A DNA stretch of 54,177 nt from an uncultured Synechococcus sp. (GTDB taxonomy: Bacteria; Cyanobacteriota; Cyanobacteriia; Phormidesmidales; Phormidesmidaceae). Below, piece after piece: positions 15,938-23,996 of this stretch. Location of the stretch: NCBI GenBank assembly GCA_937911865.1, contig CALDSK010000285.1, forward strand, positions 1-54,177, in the 5' to 3' direction. A model generated the notes under the pieces. The model made no database searches and was not told the DNA's origin. It worked only from the letters and a program-made list of their open reading frames with translations. Position 1 is the first letter of the stretch. The number at the start of each line of letters is the position of its first letter. A program made the translations under genes and the position numbers.

Positions 15938-16716
15938 TCTGTCTCACTTTTTACCTGCCTTATAATCTCTGCAAAAGCCGCTTTTAACTTCTGTTTTGCT
16001 TGCTCAAACTTATCTCCTCTCCAGCTAGGAATCGCCTCACTTTCTATCTGCTCGTCGGAGAGATAGTTGGTGTAGCGTAATTCTATTTGTAAAGCTTCTA
16101 CGTTTGGCTGCAGGCCGTAGTGCCGAGTAATATAGCCGCCTGTAAATACTTTGTTTTGAACAACCTGATACGTTTGTTTTTTTAGGCTTTCTTCTACAAT
16201 ATTAATCAGCTTTTCACTACAAGTTGTTCCATTGGCGTTGCCTAGGCAAATATCGTCGGTAATTAGACCCATAAAGCTGTGTAGATCAAATAAGTAGACT
16301 TTGCCATGGTGGGCGATCGCATCGTTAAGCAGCTCAGTCAGCTTCTGGTGGTAGGGCCGATAGTATCGGTCGATTCGCTCTTTTACTGCTGCTGCTGTGG
16401 GCTTTTGGAGATATATCGGCTGCTTAAAAGCAGTTTGTTCAGGGACTATCGCTGTCCAAAAAGACCCAAACAAAGGCGGCTTAATAGCCCGATTGAGGTC
16501 AACGACATAGCGGCTGTAGTTGGCCTGCATAACCGTAATGCCTAGCTCAGACAGAAACTGATACAGCGGCTGTAGGTGCCAGTCTGAATTGGGTAGGGTT
16601 CGTCTGTGCTGCTCTGTAAAAGCTGTTTCGATCTGTGGAGGCACGTAAAGCCCACTGTGCGGCAAATTAGCAACAATAGGTAGCGCGCTACCTACCGGTC
16701 TCTGTACCGAAATCAA
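15928..16716 (-). CDS. N-formylglutamate amidohydrolase-like protein
   Basis: 262 aa. The PF05013 pattern is present: NLPHSGLYVPP near the start, YVVDLNR, LFDLHSFMG and a late EALQIELR. The His/Asp/Glu residues in PHSG, DLHS and the late Glu are the expected metal and catalytic positions. The founder removes formate from N-formylglutamate in histidine breakdown; cyanobacteria usually lack that pathway, so the substrate here may be another N-acyl or small peptide compound. Single gene, convergent to the permease. Starts at the first ATG of the frame. Confidence 0.8.
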   Translation of the reverse strand: MISVQRPVGSALPIVANLPHSGLYVPPQIETAFTEQHRRTLPNSDWHLQPLYQFLSELGITVMQANYSRYVVDLNRAIKPPLFGSFWTAIVPEQTAFKQPIYLQKPTAAAVKERIDRYYRPYHQKLTELLNDAIAHHGKVYLFDLHSFMGLITDDICLGNANGTTCSEKLINIVEESLKKQTYQVVQNKVFTGGYITRHYGLQPNVEALQIELRYTNYLSDEQIESEAIPSWRGDKFEQAKQKLKAAFAEIIRQVKSETENL

Positions 16717-16757
16717 CTCTATATACTATAGCGGCTCCTCCGAGAGATAGATCCTAT

Positions 16758-16823
16758 TAGCACGTGCTAGGACGTCTTCTTACATTGTAAAAGTTACATT
16801 GTAGAAGACGCCCTTGCGCGTGC
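16758..16823. promoter_or_regulatory. Nested hairpin with perfect TAGCACGTGCTA palindrome
   Basis: A perfect 12-bp palindrome (16758-16769) forms the left foot of a longer imperfect stem. GACGTCTTCTTACA pairs with TGTAGAAGACG, and GCACGTGC pairs with GCGCGTGC. A direct repeat TTACATTGTA sits in the loop region. It lies between the baeRF gene stop (16882) and the amidohydrolase start (16716), both on the minus strand. It may terminate the former or regulate the latter. Confidence 0.45.
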
Positions 16824-16881
16824 TTATGAATCAGGTTCTTTCTTCAGAAAAGGATCCGAAAAAGGAGCAGGTTGATGATTA

Positions 16882-18063
16882 TTATGCAACAGCCGCTGTC
16901 TGTGCTTCCATCATGATGGGATATCGTAACGTTGCGACCGCATGTCCTTTTGCTGGTAGCTCGTCGGCTTCTAAGATGTAGACTTTAGCATCGCTAGCGA
17001 GCGCTTTTGAGATTGCTAGTGTCAGCAACTCGTCGCTAGTGGCTGTTCTTTTGTCATGATATTTCGCCCGACGATTGTCTTTATCAAACTGGCCCCACAC
17101 TTGCGCGCTCTTGTCCACGAATAGGGTATCTATCTGGCCGTTGTAAGCAGCATGTAGAATTTGTGCCAGGTCGCTAGTGGCTTTGTCCTGATTTAGAAGG
17201 TTGCCATATTGCTCGTTTGCCTGCTTGCGATCGGCGTTGAAGTGAGGTGTGACGATTTCTAAGGCGCGATCGCGTACCTCTTTCTCACTGAGCTGATCGG
17301 GCTGAAAATCAACCGCGTTCTCCATGAGGTAAGGGTACTTGTTCGCCTGTTGATAAATGGGAAACAGAAAGCCTAACCCCACAAAAACGAGTGGCGCGGT
17401 CTGACCGCCTAGTACCTTTTCAACGCCGTTAGAGACCAGGTGGAAAAATCTCAAGATGTCTGAATTTTCGCTGTCTTTACCACCGCCTTGACCGTGAAAG
17501 ATTCTTTGGCTGCCGCCTTTGCCGGTGCCATGCCCTTGCAATGACTCAGAAGGATCGTCATAACGCAGTGCGATCTCTAAGCTTCTAGGCGTATCTCCAA
17601 GATCGACAGGTTGTACCTGGCTACGGGTTGCCTGGTAAAGCGTGACCTGATTTTGACTAGCTGCTAGTACGTAAAACAGTTCATCGCTAGTCAATAGAGG
17701 CAGTAAGGGCTTTGTGTAGAACCGTTGACCGACAGAGACAAATGTCTCAGCCTCTACTGGCATGTCGTAATACTGAAAGTAATTAGGTGCTAAAAAGAGC
17801 GCCAAGCCCTGCTGTTGCTGCTGCCAAAAAAACTGCTGGCTGATGAGGTCAGCGGCTGGCTTCAAAAGCGTTTGAATTTCCTTTGCCCCCATTCCTTGTT
17901 TGCTAAGCTGTTTTTCAGCTTCAGAGAGCTGATTTTTTAGACGAATAGGATCTTGCTGAACCTCTGCGCCTGCTTCATGCGTAGGTAAATAGATTGAGAC
18001 ACCAGGTGATTGCGTCTGTTGGTTCGTCAGCGTTTGAAGTTCTGATCTGGAAAATAAAGCCAT
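16882..18063 (-). CDS. baeRF (bacterial eRF1-like) domain protein
   Basis: 393 aa. It begins with a helical segment and VSIYLPTHEAGAEVQQDPIR. A central glycine-rich loop (SLQGHGTGKGGSQRIFHGQG) is followed by SDILRFFHLVSNGVEKVLG, then DTLFVDKSAQVWGQFD and a late ELLTLAISKALASDAKVYIL. This is the architecture of the bacterial archaeo-eukaryotic release factor families, which keep the eRF1 middle and C-terminal folds and a Gly/Gln-rich loop where eRF1 has GGQ. Proposed roles are ribosome-linked or stress-linked; none is proven here. The upstream neighbour on the same strand is a cupin, and further genes are stress-type proteins. Family level fairly sure, exact subfamily (3 or 7) not. Confidence 0.7.
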   Translation of the reverse strand: MALFSRSELQTLTNQQTQSPGVSIYLPTHEAGAEVQQDPIRLKNQLSEAEKQLSKQGMGAKEIQTLLKPAADLISQQFFWQQQQQGLALFLAPNYFQYYDMPVEAETFVSVGQRFYTKPLLPLLTSDELFYVLAASQNQVTLYQATRSQVQPVDLGDTPRSLEIALRYDDPSESLQGHGTGKGGSQRIFHGQGGGKDSENSDILRFFHLVSNGVEKVLGGQTAPLVFVGLGFLFPIYQQANKYPYLMENAVDFQPDQLSEKEVRDRALEIVTPHFNADRKQANEQYGNLLNQDKATSDLAQILHAAYNGQIDTLFVDKSAQVWGQFDKDNRRAKYHDKRTATSDELLTLAISKALASDAKVYILEADELPAKGHAVATLRYPIMMEAQTAAVA

Positions 18064-18145
18064 TAATTAATGAGCCTCCTGTTGTTATTTATTTGGTTAG
18101 TTGCTGTTTTGTGATTAGAGCCGGTATTTAGAGTCTGAGCTCGGG

Positions 18146-18184
18146 CTCCGGATTTAGCCTCTGAATTTAGTCTCTGGATTTAGC
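18146..18184. repeat. 13-nt tandem repeat (3 units) overlapping a stop codon
   Basis: CTCCGGATTTAGC (18146-18158), CTCTGAATTTAGT (18159-18171), CTCTGGATTTAGC (18172-18184). The last unit contains the complement of the TAA stop (18180-18182) of the cupin gene. Confidence 0.85.
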
Positions 18185-18524
18185 CATCGCCCCTAGCAGA
18201 TGGATGAGTTACTTCTACTGCTTTGAATGCCTTTAAAATTTTGTAGCTGTGTTCCTTTCCTTCGGGCACTGTCCAAGAAACACCTGGCTCAAGTACGATG
18301 GTTTTGCCATCTATCGACAACTCTGCCTTGCCTTCGAGCACGTAGCCTACGGTTTCATAGTTACGGGCGGCAGCTGGCTTTTCCTCAGCGTCCCCGGGCA
18401 TTTCGTCCCACATTCTAAGTGCGATCGCATTTCCGCTAATTAGCAGCTTTTGTCCCATACTGCCAGTGGGTGCTTCTTGAATGCCTACAGTTAAATTGTT
18501 ATTGTTTGTTTCTTCGAGAGTCAT
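18180..18524 (-). CDS. Small cupin-domain protein
   Basis: 114 aa, one cupin barrel: ETVGYVLEGKAELSIDGKTI is the first motif, and EPGVSWTVPEGKEHSYKI the second. Of the usual metal ligands, a His is visible in EGKEHSY, but the first motif lacks the H-x-H pair (it reads NYETVGYVLEG), so metal binding may be altered. Such proteins bind or convert small molecules; no substrate can be assigned. It precedes the baeRF gene on the same strand with a 116-bp gap that contains the 13-nt repeats. Confidence 0.8.
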   Translation of the reverse strand: MTLEETNNNNLTVGIQEAPTGSMGQKLLISGNAIALRMWDEMPGDAEEKPAAARNYETVGYVLEGKAELSIDGKTIVLEPGVSWTVPEGKEHSYKILKAFKAVEVTHPSARGDG

Positions 18525-18969
18525 AGTAAAAGTGAAAACTTGCTTGCGATGCGCCTATGCCGTGTCTCATACATTCAAAACGTCTTGGACATTCTCTGGC
18601 ATAGCGCTATAGCTTTTAAGAGAGTAGGGTGTGCTACAGATTAGAAGCATGCCTTCTCCCACATACAACAAAATTACATCAACCAGTATGATAGATACAT
18701 CGCCCTTCAGAGACAATTTCCTCTGTCGATAGAAAGATTTGTGCGAGCGTCTGACACAACTGTCTTCGCAATTTTCTGTCCTGCCTGACAGTTCATCTGC
18801 AGCATGTGTGCGCGGCTACTCTTTAAAGATCCGCGATCAAAATCAGTAAGCTGCCAGACACATTCAGTTTGTGATAAGCGTATATACTAATTCCCGAGTC
18901 GTATCGCTGCTATCTGCACTGTTCGACTCATTCATTCGATTTCACTTCAATTTTTTGAGAGGCATTTTC
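18525..18969. other. Gene-free intergenic region between divergent genes
   Basis: Carries the promoters of the cupin (minus) and CDGSH (plus) genes. No clear dyad or repeat stands out and I cannot place a -35/-10 pair with confidence. Confidence 0.4.
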
Positions 18970-19185
18970 ATGGCTGACAGTACAAATATCACTATTAAAG
19001 ACAGTGGTCCCTACCTGGTAAAGGGGCCTTTCACACTCGTTGATGCAGAAGGCAATGAGTTTACCATTGAAAAAGAGATGGTACCCCTCTGTCGCTGCGG
19101 TGCTTCAACGACACAGCCCTTCTGTAATGGCACCCATCGCAAGATTGACTTTGAGTCAGTTGTTCGCGCGCCTGAAGCAGAATAG
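18970..19185 (+). CDS. CDGSH-type [2Fe-2S] protein
   Basis: 71 aa. The motif CRCGASTTQPFCNGTH supplies Cys41, Cys43, Cys52 and His56, the three-Cys one-His ligand set of mitoNEET/CDGSH proteins, with NGTH in place of DGSH. The protein consists of a beta-strand N-terminus plus the cluster loop. Members are redox-active and pH-labile electron or cluster carriers, often linked to oxidative stress. I start at the ATG at 18970; the open frame extends 33 codons upstream but that part is non-coding in character. A G+C-rich hairpin follows the stop. Confidence 0.9.
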   Translation: MADSTNITIKDSGPYLVKGPFTLVDAEGNEFTIEKEMVPLCRCGASTTQPFCNGTHRKIDFESVVRAPEAE

Positions 19186-19218
19186 ATAGCTATTCTGTTA
19201 TTGAATCTGTTACTAAGT

Positions 19219-19260
19219 CGTGGGCTGTCAGATGTTCTGCAAGGTATCTGGCAGCCCACG
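19219..19260 (+). terminator. Hairpin after CDGSH gene
   Basis: 15-bp stem CGTGGGCTGTCAGAT / ATCTGGCAGCCCACG (19219-19233, 19246-19260) with one G-U pair and a 12-nt loop. It lies 33 bp after the stop codon. No long U-tract. Confidence 0.6.
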
Positions 19261-19311
19261 GCTTATGTAAGGACGATTCAGATCCGCCCACTATAGTCTT
19301 ATTGTTCTCGT

Positions 19312-19629
19312 GTGAAGTATCCTCAAACGCCCGATGGCCGTTACTTTATTGTAAAAGGTAGACTGTGGCGCTGCACTAATCCTCATTTAGATGAATTGAC
19401 TAGAGCGCGCTGGGTAAAGCAGCTAATGAACGCCAGACGCCAAGTCAAGCAGGCCAAACAAAAAGAGAATGAAGAAGCCCTTTCATTTGCGAGGGCTCAA
19501 GTTGACGAAGCAAAGGTTGCTTTAGGTGAAAGAGGTCCGGTTTGGTGGACTGATAACGCCCCAGACTACAACCGCTACATGGCAAAAAATACGCCATATG
19601 CAGACTGGTATGCGTCGCTAAAACTCTGA
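19312..19629 (+). CDS. Conserved small protein of unknown function
   Basis: 105 aa, GTG start. The protein opens with PQTPDGRYFIVKGRLWRCTN and ends with GERGPVWWTDNAPDYNRYM and NTPYADWY. The middle is a charged alpha-helix (MNARRQVKQAKQKENEEA). I recall close relatives in many Proteobacteria as short hypothetical proteins with the same three blocks, some carrying a misleading Tol-type name. Function unknown. Basic central helix could contact nucleic acid (inference only). A hairpin directly follows the stop. Confidence 0.75.
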   Translation: MKYPQTPDGRYFIVKGRLWRCTNPHLDELTRARWVKQLMNARRQVKQAKQKENEEALSFARAQVDEAKVALGERGPVWWTDNAPDYNRYMAKNTPYADWYASLKL

Positions 19630-19668
19630 AAACGCGACCTTCTACACGCTGTAGAAAGTCACGTTTTC
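19628..19668 (+). terminator. Hairpin overlapping the stop codon
   Basis: GAAAACGCGACCTTCTACA (19628-19646), loop CGC, then the near-perfect complement ending CGTTTTC at 19668. Two mismatched positions. The stem begins within the TGA stop of the 105-aa gene. The final TTTTC could serve as the U-tract. Confidence 0.6.
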
Positions 19669-19689
19669 AAAGGGCTCAAAACCTGGCTT

Positions 19690-19721
19690 AAAGCCTAAAG
19701 TTAGAAAAGCCTAAAATTAGA
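19690..19721. repeat. 16-nt tandem duplication
   Basis: AAAGCCTAAAGTTAGA (19690-19705) and AAAGCCTAAAATTAGA (19706-19721), between two convergent genes. Confidence 0.85.
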
Positions 19722-19751
19722 AAGCGAGCAGCTGCTCGTGCCAGCTATGCT

Positions 19752-20594
19752 TTATCGATTGATTAGCTCAACGTTATCGTCAGTCTCTACATCTAGCTCT
19801 TCACGACGAAGTGTAGCGCTTTCGCTAACAATCTCTTCTTCAGTCTCTTTGCGTACGCTAACTTCTTCGCGTACAAAGGCCTCTTTGCGGACGGCAGCTG
19901 TCTCTTCATAGACTTCTACTCGCGCAACTTCGCCTTCGTTAAAGGTATGGCCTGTAGCAGCCGCAGCTGTAGTTGTAGGTGCCGTTCTCTCAATAACAAC
20001 GCGATCTTTTTCTACCGGAACAGATACCTTGGCGGTTTCAGTTTCTACACGCTTACCGACCATGACATCGCCTGCTTTCATGCGATTCTTATCAGCGATC
20101 AAGCGCTCCTCGTACAGGCGGATAGGCTGATTGCGATCCGTGGTTTCGGGCGCTGTGTACAGGTCCTTGTCGTAGTCGTAGTTGTAGTTATCTCTGGTGT
20201 AGCCAGCTACGGGGGCGCTTTGCGCCGCAGCGTTTTCACGGTATACACCGCGGACTCGCTCTTCGTAATCGTAATTCACTTCGCTGCCGTCGTACTCAGG
20301 CAAATTTTCTACCTGTTCCTTCGTGAGACCGTGTACATATACGCGCTGGTTGCTGTTATCGAACTGAGCCTTGCCGATAGGAAGCAATACTTTCTTGCCG
20401 AAAATCCAGAGGCCTGTGTCGACAACTAGATAGCGAAACTGACCAGTTGCATTGTCAAAAAGGCCGTCTTCTACAGTACCTACCTTATCTTCGCCTTGAG
20501 CGTATACGCTATAGTCATCAAGGTGACCAAGGTTGTTGTCGCTAAACGTGTTGCGGTAATCGGGATATGTGTTTTTAAGGCTGACAAGTGCCAT
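19752..20594 (-). CDS. PRC-barrel plus DUF2382 (YsnF/AvaK-type) protein, copy 1
   Basis: 280 aa from the ATG at 20592-20594, which has GGAGAAAAT just upstream; the frame extends 27 codons further without support. A PRC-barrel occupies residues 1-100 (VGTVEDGLFDNATGQFRYLV, KKVLLPIGKAQFD). A Tyr/Asp-rich linker follows, then a DUF2382 region from about residue 155 with the typical phrases IRLYEERLIADKNRMKAGDV, KRVETETAKVSVPVEKDRV and ATLRREELDVE. Cyanobacterial relatives include the akinete marker AvaK; bacterial YsnF is a general stress protein. A second protein of the same plan is at 22083. Biochemical role unknown. Confidence 0.85.
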   Translation of the reverse strand: MALVSLKNTYPDYRNTFSDNNLGHLDDYSVYAQGEDKVGTVEDGLFDNATGQFRYLVVDTGLWIFGKKVLLPIGKAQFDNSNQRVYVHGLTKEQVENLPEYDGSEVNYDYEERVRGVYRENAAAQSAPVAGYTRDNYNYDYDKDLYTAPETTDRNQPIRLYEERLIADKNRMKAGDVMVGKRVETETAKVSVPVEKDRVVIERTAPTTTAAAATGHTFNEGEVARVEVYEETAAVRKEAFVREEVSVRKETEEEIVSESATLRREELDVETDDNVELINR

Positions 20595-20855
20595 ACTTAT
20601 TTTCTCCATTGATTGAGTAATGTTTTCTTTCTGCCCAAGTGCTTTATGTCTCCACTCAGGCTCGCTTATATTCAATGTAGAAAGAATTTTCCTATGTTTC
20701 CTCAGAGAAAAGGAAGATAGGTCTCTGTATAAATGGGGGCAGATAAGTTTGAGAGACGTGTCCCTTTAGTGCTATGGCCTTAGTAGAAAGACATTTACCA
20801 TATCAGGTAACTTCGCTCAAAAGCCCATAGAGTTGTTATCGACTTTTTACTAATA

Positions 20856-20902
20856 AAGCAAGAAGCGCGCTCCGAGAACAAAACGGAGCGCGCCTCTTGC
20901 TT
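20856..20902. terminator. 19-bp hairpin
   Basis: AAGCAAGAAGCGCGCTCCG (20856-20874) with its complement at 20884-20902, one mismatch, 9-nt loop. It lies about 110 bp downstream of the minus-strand membrane protein gene. A T-rich run follows on the minus strand. Confidence 0.65.
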
Positions 20903-20985
20903 AGCAAATTATTAGCGATTTAACTCAACGGATTGCCGAGTTCTTCGTAGCCATCGAACAACAGAAGCAATAGCCGTTAGATGTT

Positions 20986-21029
20986 CTATCGAACCGTAAC
21001 TCTAGTGTGCTATCGAACTGTAACTCTAG
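20986..21029. repeat. 24-bp-period duplication containing a stop codon
   Basis: CTATCGAACYGTAACTCTAG occurs at 20986-21005 and 21010-21029. On the minus strand, the right copy encodes the C-terminal RVTVR and stop of the membrane protein. The left copy repeats RVTVR plus stop in the same frame beyond it. Confidence 0.85.
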
Positions 21030-21648
21030 GCTTTTTGGACCCTACTGTAGAGCCTATCAATGCAGCAACTAGGCCGAGCAATGTTCCAATCAAGAAGGAA
21101 AGACCAGCTGTAGAGGCTGTTGCAGCGTAGTTTGCGGCTTCCGCAGGGCTAACGTTAGGGATCGCTGCATTAACTTCTTCCTGGCTAGGCAAAGAAATAC
21201 CGCCGGGCTGCGCTACCTGAGCGACTGCTTCACCTGCGTTGGCAGCCGCAATTCCGAATGTTCCAGAGACGCCGCTTGCTAGTAGCCAGCCACTGATGAC
21301 CAGTGTTGTTGCCCACATGATAGTGGCGTTCAGCATAGCTGTTTTGTTGTTCATGGGTCCACAGGACGCTGCCATGACCCAACCGCCTAAGAATAAGGAG
21401 ATGAGTAAGCTGATAACTGCCCAGATGCCGATGCCTGTACCGATTGTGCTAGCGGCAGCTTCACCCGCGGCAAAACCGCCCACGACTGCGCCCAACGCGC
21501 TCAGCATAAGTTGAGAAACGATAGAAACAACGATACCGGCAAGAATAGGACCCCAGCGCACAGTATCGTGATATTCCACCGGACGTGCTACGGGCGTTGG
21601 TGCAGTACGTAAGTCGGCGTTGACAGGTGGTCTTTCTGTATAAGTCAT
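21010..21648 (-). CDS. Four-span membrane protein of unknown function
   Basis: 212 aa. After a 25-residue soluble head, VRWGPILAGIVVSIVSQLML begins the first helix. Further helices are IWAVISLLISLFLGGWVMAA, IMWATTLVISGWLLASG and GLSFLIGTLLGLVAALIGS. The loop before the last helix is Ala/Pro-rich (NAGEAVAQVAQPGGISLP). The WGPILAG start is seen in small membrane proteins that travel with PRC-barrel/stress genes in other bacteria (recollection). Here it lies between the two PRC/DUF2382 genes. The last seven codons are duplicated beyond the stop. Function not known. Confidence 0.65.
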   Translation of the reverse strand: MTYTERPPVNADLRTAPTPVARPVEYHDTVRWGPILAGIVVSIVSQLMLSALGAVVGGFAAGEAAASTIGTGIGIWAVISLLISLFLGGWVMAASCGPMNNKTAMLNATIMWATTLVISGWLLASGVSGTFGIAAANAGEAVAQVAQPGGISLPSQEEVNAAIPNVSPAEAANYAATASTAGLSFLIGTLLGLVAALIGSTVGSKKPRVTVR

Positions 21649-22082
21649 GGTTGTGTCCCTATATTTAGGCTGTTAAGTTACTCAAACTGTTACGGAAGTT
21701 GACCAGAGGAGGTTGGCCAGATGAGGTTGGCCAGAGATCATCGGCCAGAGAAGGCGCTTCCTTGAACTAGCTTTGGAAAACAGTCACTGGCTAGGACTGC
21801 TCCTATGGAAGCGTTTGATTCGAGTAGATCAATGCTACAGGAGACAACAGAACTACTCCCCTATCAGAAGAAACATGGTTTTGTATAACAAGAGACAGAT
21901 ATCTGAAGATTTACAAGATATCTAAAAATAAATGTTTAGACAGCATATTTAGCTTTAAGCGTTCTTCTGCATTGCTACAATTGCCACAGTGTCAGTTTCG
22001 CTCTTCTGGCAGATGACAAAAGTAGGCCTGTCCTTTCATAGTCTTTGTGTGTTATTTAACCTTACATATAGGTCTTACAGCC
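21649..22082. other. Intergenic region between divergent membrane protein and PRC/DUF2382 genes
   Basis: Contains a 14-nt tandem repeat (21695-21750) in the presumed leader of the minus-strand gene. The rest shows no gene or hairpin I can support. Confidence 0.45.
21695..21750. repeat. 14-nt tandem repeat, 4 units
   Basis: GAAGTTGACCAGAG (21695-21708), GAGGTTGGCCAGAT (21709-21722), GAGGTTGGCCAGAG (21723-21736), ATCATCGGCCAGAG (21737-21750). It is 47 bp upstream of the minus-strand start at 21648, so it would be in the 5' leader or promoter of that gene. Confidence 0.85.
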
Positions 22083-22952
22083 ATGCCTCTGAGTAGGATT
22101 AGCGATCGCTACCCGAACTACCGCAACATCTACTTCGACGGTGGCGACCTGAAGGGCGCAAGTGTGTTCAGTGAAGACAGTCAGATGGTGGGCAGAGTAC
22201 ATGACCTACTGATTGACGAGACTGACCGCATCAAATATTTGGTTGTTGATCTCGACCAAAGTAAGTACGTTTTGCTGCCCATGCTTAGCTGTTCAAAGGA
22301 AGCGAACACCGGCAGCCTGTACGCAAGAGACCTGAGCCGAGAAGATATTTATCAGCTACCTGCATACGGCGATTCCTCTGGGCCAAAGGCCGCCGTAGCT
22401 TCTGGTGCTAGCCGTCCAATGATGCCGCTAGAAAGCTCTGTTCCGGTGGAATTGACCGTGCCTGTGAATAGCGTGGCCAGCCGCGCTAGCGGTTCTTTAT
22501 CTTCTACTACTCATACAGCTACAGTAAGCGAGTCTGCCTCTGACGGCCATTCTGTTTCACTGTACGAAGAACGCCTATCTACTCAGAAAAGTCGCGTGAA
22601 AACGGGCGAGGTGAGAATCTCTAAGCGTGTTGTTACTGAAACAGCGGAAACGAATACGCCAGTCAAAAAAGAGAAAATTGTTATCGAGATAGAGTCTATC
22701 TATGGCGGCGATACGCGCATAGATGTGGATCAAGCGGAAGTAGCTGAAGATGGTTCTGTGAGTATGGCTATTTACGAAGAGCGCGCAGAAGTCTGTCGCC
22801 AGGTAACACCCTATCAGAATGTTTCTATTCGGAAACAGGTTGTTGATGACGTGGTGACAACGCAAGAAACGCTACGCCGAGAAGAGTTAGACATAAATCC
22901 AGATGGGTTGCCCTATGTTGACTGGATTGAAAATCCATCGGCTAAGCATTAA
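22083..22952 (+). CDS. PRC-barrel plus DUF2382 protein, copy 2
   Basis: 289 aa from the ATG at 22083; an in-frame GTG at 22047 would add 12 residues that do not fit the family. The PRC-barrel covers residues 1-100 (VGRVHDLLIDETDRIKYLVV, YVLLPMLSC). A Ser/Thr-rich linker leads to the DUF2382 domain (VSLYEERLSTQKSRVKTGEV, KRVVTETAETNTPVKKEKIV, ETLRREELDIN). It is clearly a paralogue of the protein at 19752 but well diverged, so the duplication is old. Divergent from the membrane protein gene. A 15-nt tandem repeat begins five bases after the stop. Confidence 0.85.
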   Translation: MPLSRISDRYPNYRNIYFDGGDLKGASVFSEDSQMVGRVHDLLIDETDRIKYLVVDLDQSKYVLLPMLSCSKEANTGSLYARDLSREDIYQLPAYGDSSGPKAAVASGASRPMMPLESSVPVELTVPVNSVASRASGSLSSTTHTATVSESASDGHSVSLYEERLSTQKSRVKTGEVRISKRVVTETAETNTPVKKEKIVIEIESIYGGDTRIDVDQAEVAEDGSVSMAIYEERAEVCRQVTPYQNVSIRKQVVDDVVTTQETLRREELDINPDGLPYVDWIENPSAKH

Positions 22953-22956
22953 TCTC

Positions 22957-23017
22957 TGTAAATAGCGAATTTGTAAAGAGCGAACCTATGAAGAGCGAAC
23001 CTGTGAAGAAGCGAACC
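22957..23017. repeat. 15-nt tandem repeat, 4 units, just after a stop codon
   Basis: TGTAAATAGCGAATT (22957-22971), TGTAAAGAGCGAACC (22972-22986), TATGAAGAGCGAACC (22987-23001), TGTGAAGAAGCGAACC (23002-23017). Confidence 0.85.
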
Positions 23018-23161
23018 TGCTAAGCACTCATTTGTCGAGAATCCCGCTTCTGCCTTGCACCAGGTGTATATTGCTCTAATAACAACAGCTGCTGTCAAGG
23101 CAATTCCCCAATACTTAAAAGGTGCGATCGCATCTGTAATCTGCCCCGAATATCCAAAACC

Positions 23162-23749
23162 CTACAGTTCTCCTTTTAGTATCTGCATAGCGCTTAGAGT
23201 CAGCTGTGGTAGGACAGAAGATGCAATGGAGTCACTGCTTCTAAAAGCCTGCTCCTGGTACTGCCCGTCTACCAGCGCTAATACTAAAACAACTTCCGCA
23301 ACCGGGTCAATTAACCAGTATTCTGAAATACCTCGCTGTGAATATTCTCTACGCTTGGTTACGTAGTCTCGCTCTCGCGAAGCCTTGTCCGTATCACTAC
23401 TAGAAACCACTTCTACTGCTAGAGCTGGTGCAGGCATATCTAACGTAATCAGGGAGCGTTTCTTTCCTGCAACAGCAGCCAGCCCCTCTTCTGTAAGCAC
23501 AAGTAAGTCAGGAATTCGAGTGTTTGCAAGATTGCCCGAAACCTCGACTTCACTGCCACGACGAATTAGTTGATAAGGAATGAACCGTGAAAAAACGATG
23601 ATCAGAAAAGTCCCGATCATAATGTTGCCGTCGCTTTCAGCACCCATTTCAACCAGCATTCCATCAATTAGTTCATAGCGAGTATCTGTGCCATCGTCAT
23701 AGTTCAGGTACTCTTCTAGCGTTATGGGTCTGTCTTTGGCGACCGTCAT
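23162..23749 (-). CDS. Uma2-family (DUF820) putative endonuclease
   Basis: 195 aa, normal length for the family. It starts ITLEEYLNYDDGTDTRYELI and continues IDGMLVEMG. The restriction-fold core is visible: RIPDLLVL (Asp), LAVEVVSSSD (Glu) and RDYVTKRREY (Lys), then YWLIDPVAEVVLVL. Uma2 proteins are greatly expanded in cyanobacteria; nuclease activity is predicted from the PD-(D/E)XK fold, and their cellular role is unclear. It stands alone with no partner gene. Active-site residues look intact. Confidence 0.9.
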   Translation of the reverse strand: MTVAKDRPITLEEYLNYDDGTDTRYELIDGMLVEMGAESDGNIMIGTFLIIVFSRFIPYQLIRRGSEVEVSGNLANTRIPDLLVLTEEGLAAVAGKKRSLITLDMPAPALAVEVVSSSDTDKASRERDYVTKRREYSQRGISEYWLIDPVAEVVLVLALVDGQYQEQAFRSSDSIASSVLPQLTLSAMQILKGEL

Positions 23750-23858
23750 CAGGTAATGCCTATCTTTTGCAACGTTAGATACTGCTCCTATAGTAGCGCG
23801 TCACCTTTGAGTTTCTCTGTGTTTTGCAGTCTTATTTGGTTAGCTCCCCTTCAACGAT

Positions 23859-23896
23859 AATTTCTGTCTCTTTTCGTAATTTCTGTTCCTTTTCGT
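23859..23896. repeat. 19-nt tandem duplication
   Basis: AATTTCTGTCTCTTTTCGT (23859-23877) and AATTTCTGTTCCTTTTCGT (23878-23896), in the 247-bp gap between two minus-strand genes. Confidence 0.8.
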
Positions 23897-23996
23897 ACAT
23901 ATTGAAGGGAAAGCTGCTGAGACAAAATAAGCGCTAAAAAATTCTCAATTAGACTATTGATTTCGCTTTCAGCGGCTGTAGCGTTTGCCAAATTGC

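Noticed and set aside
18871..18969. 33-codon N-terminal extension of the CDGSH protein
   Set aside because: Family length and composition support the ATG at 18970.
20595..20675. 27-codon extension of the PRC/DUF2382 protein
   Set aside because: The ATG at 20594 has a ribosome-binding site and gives the usual PRC-barrel start.
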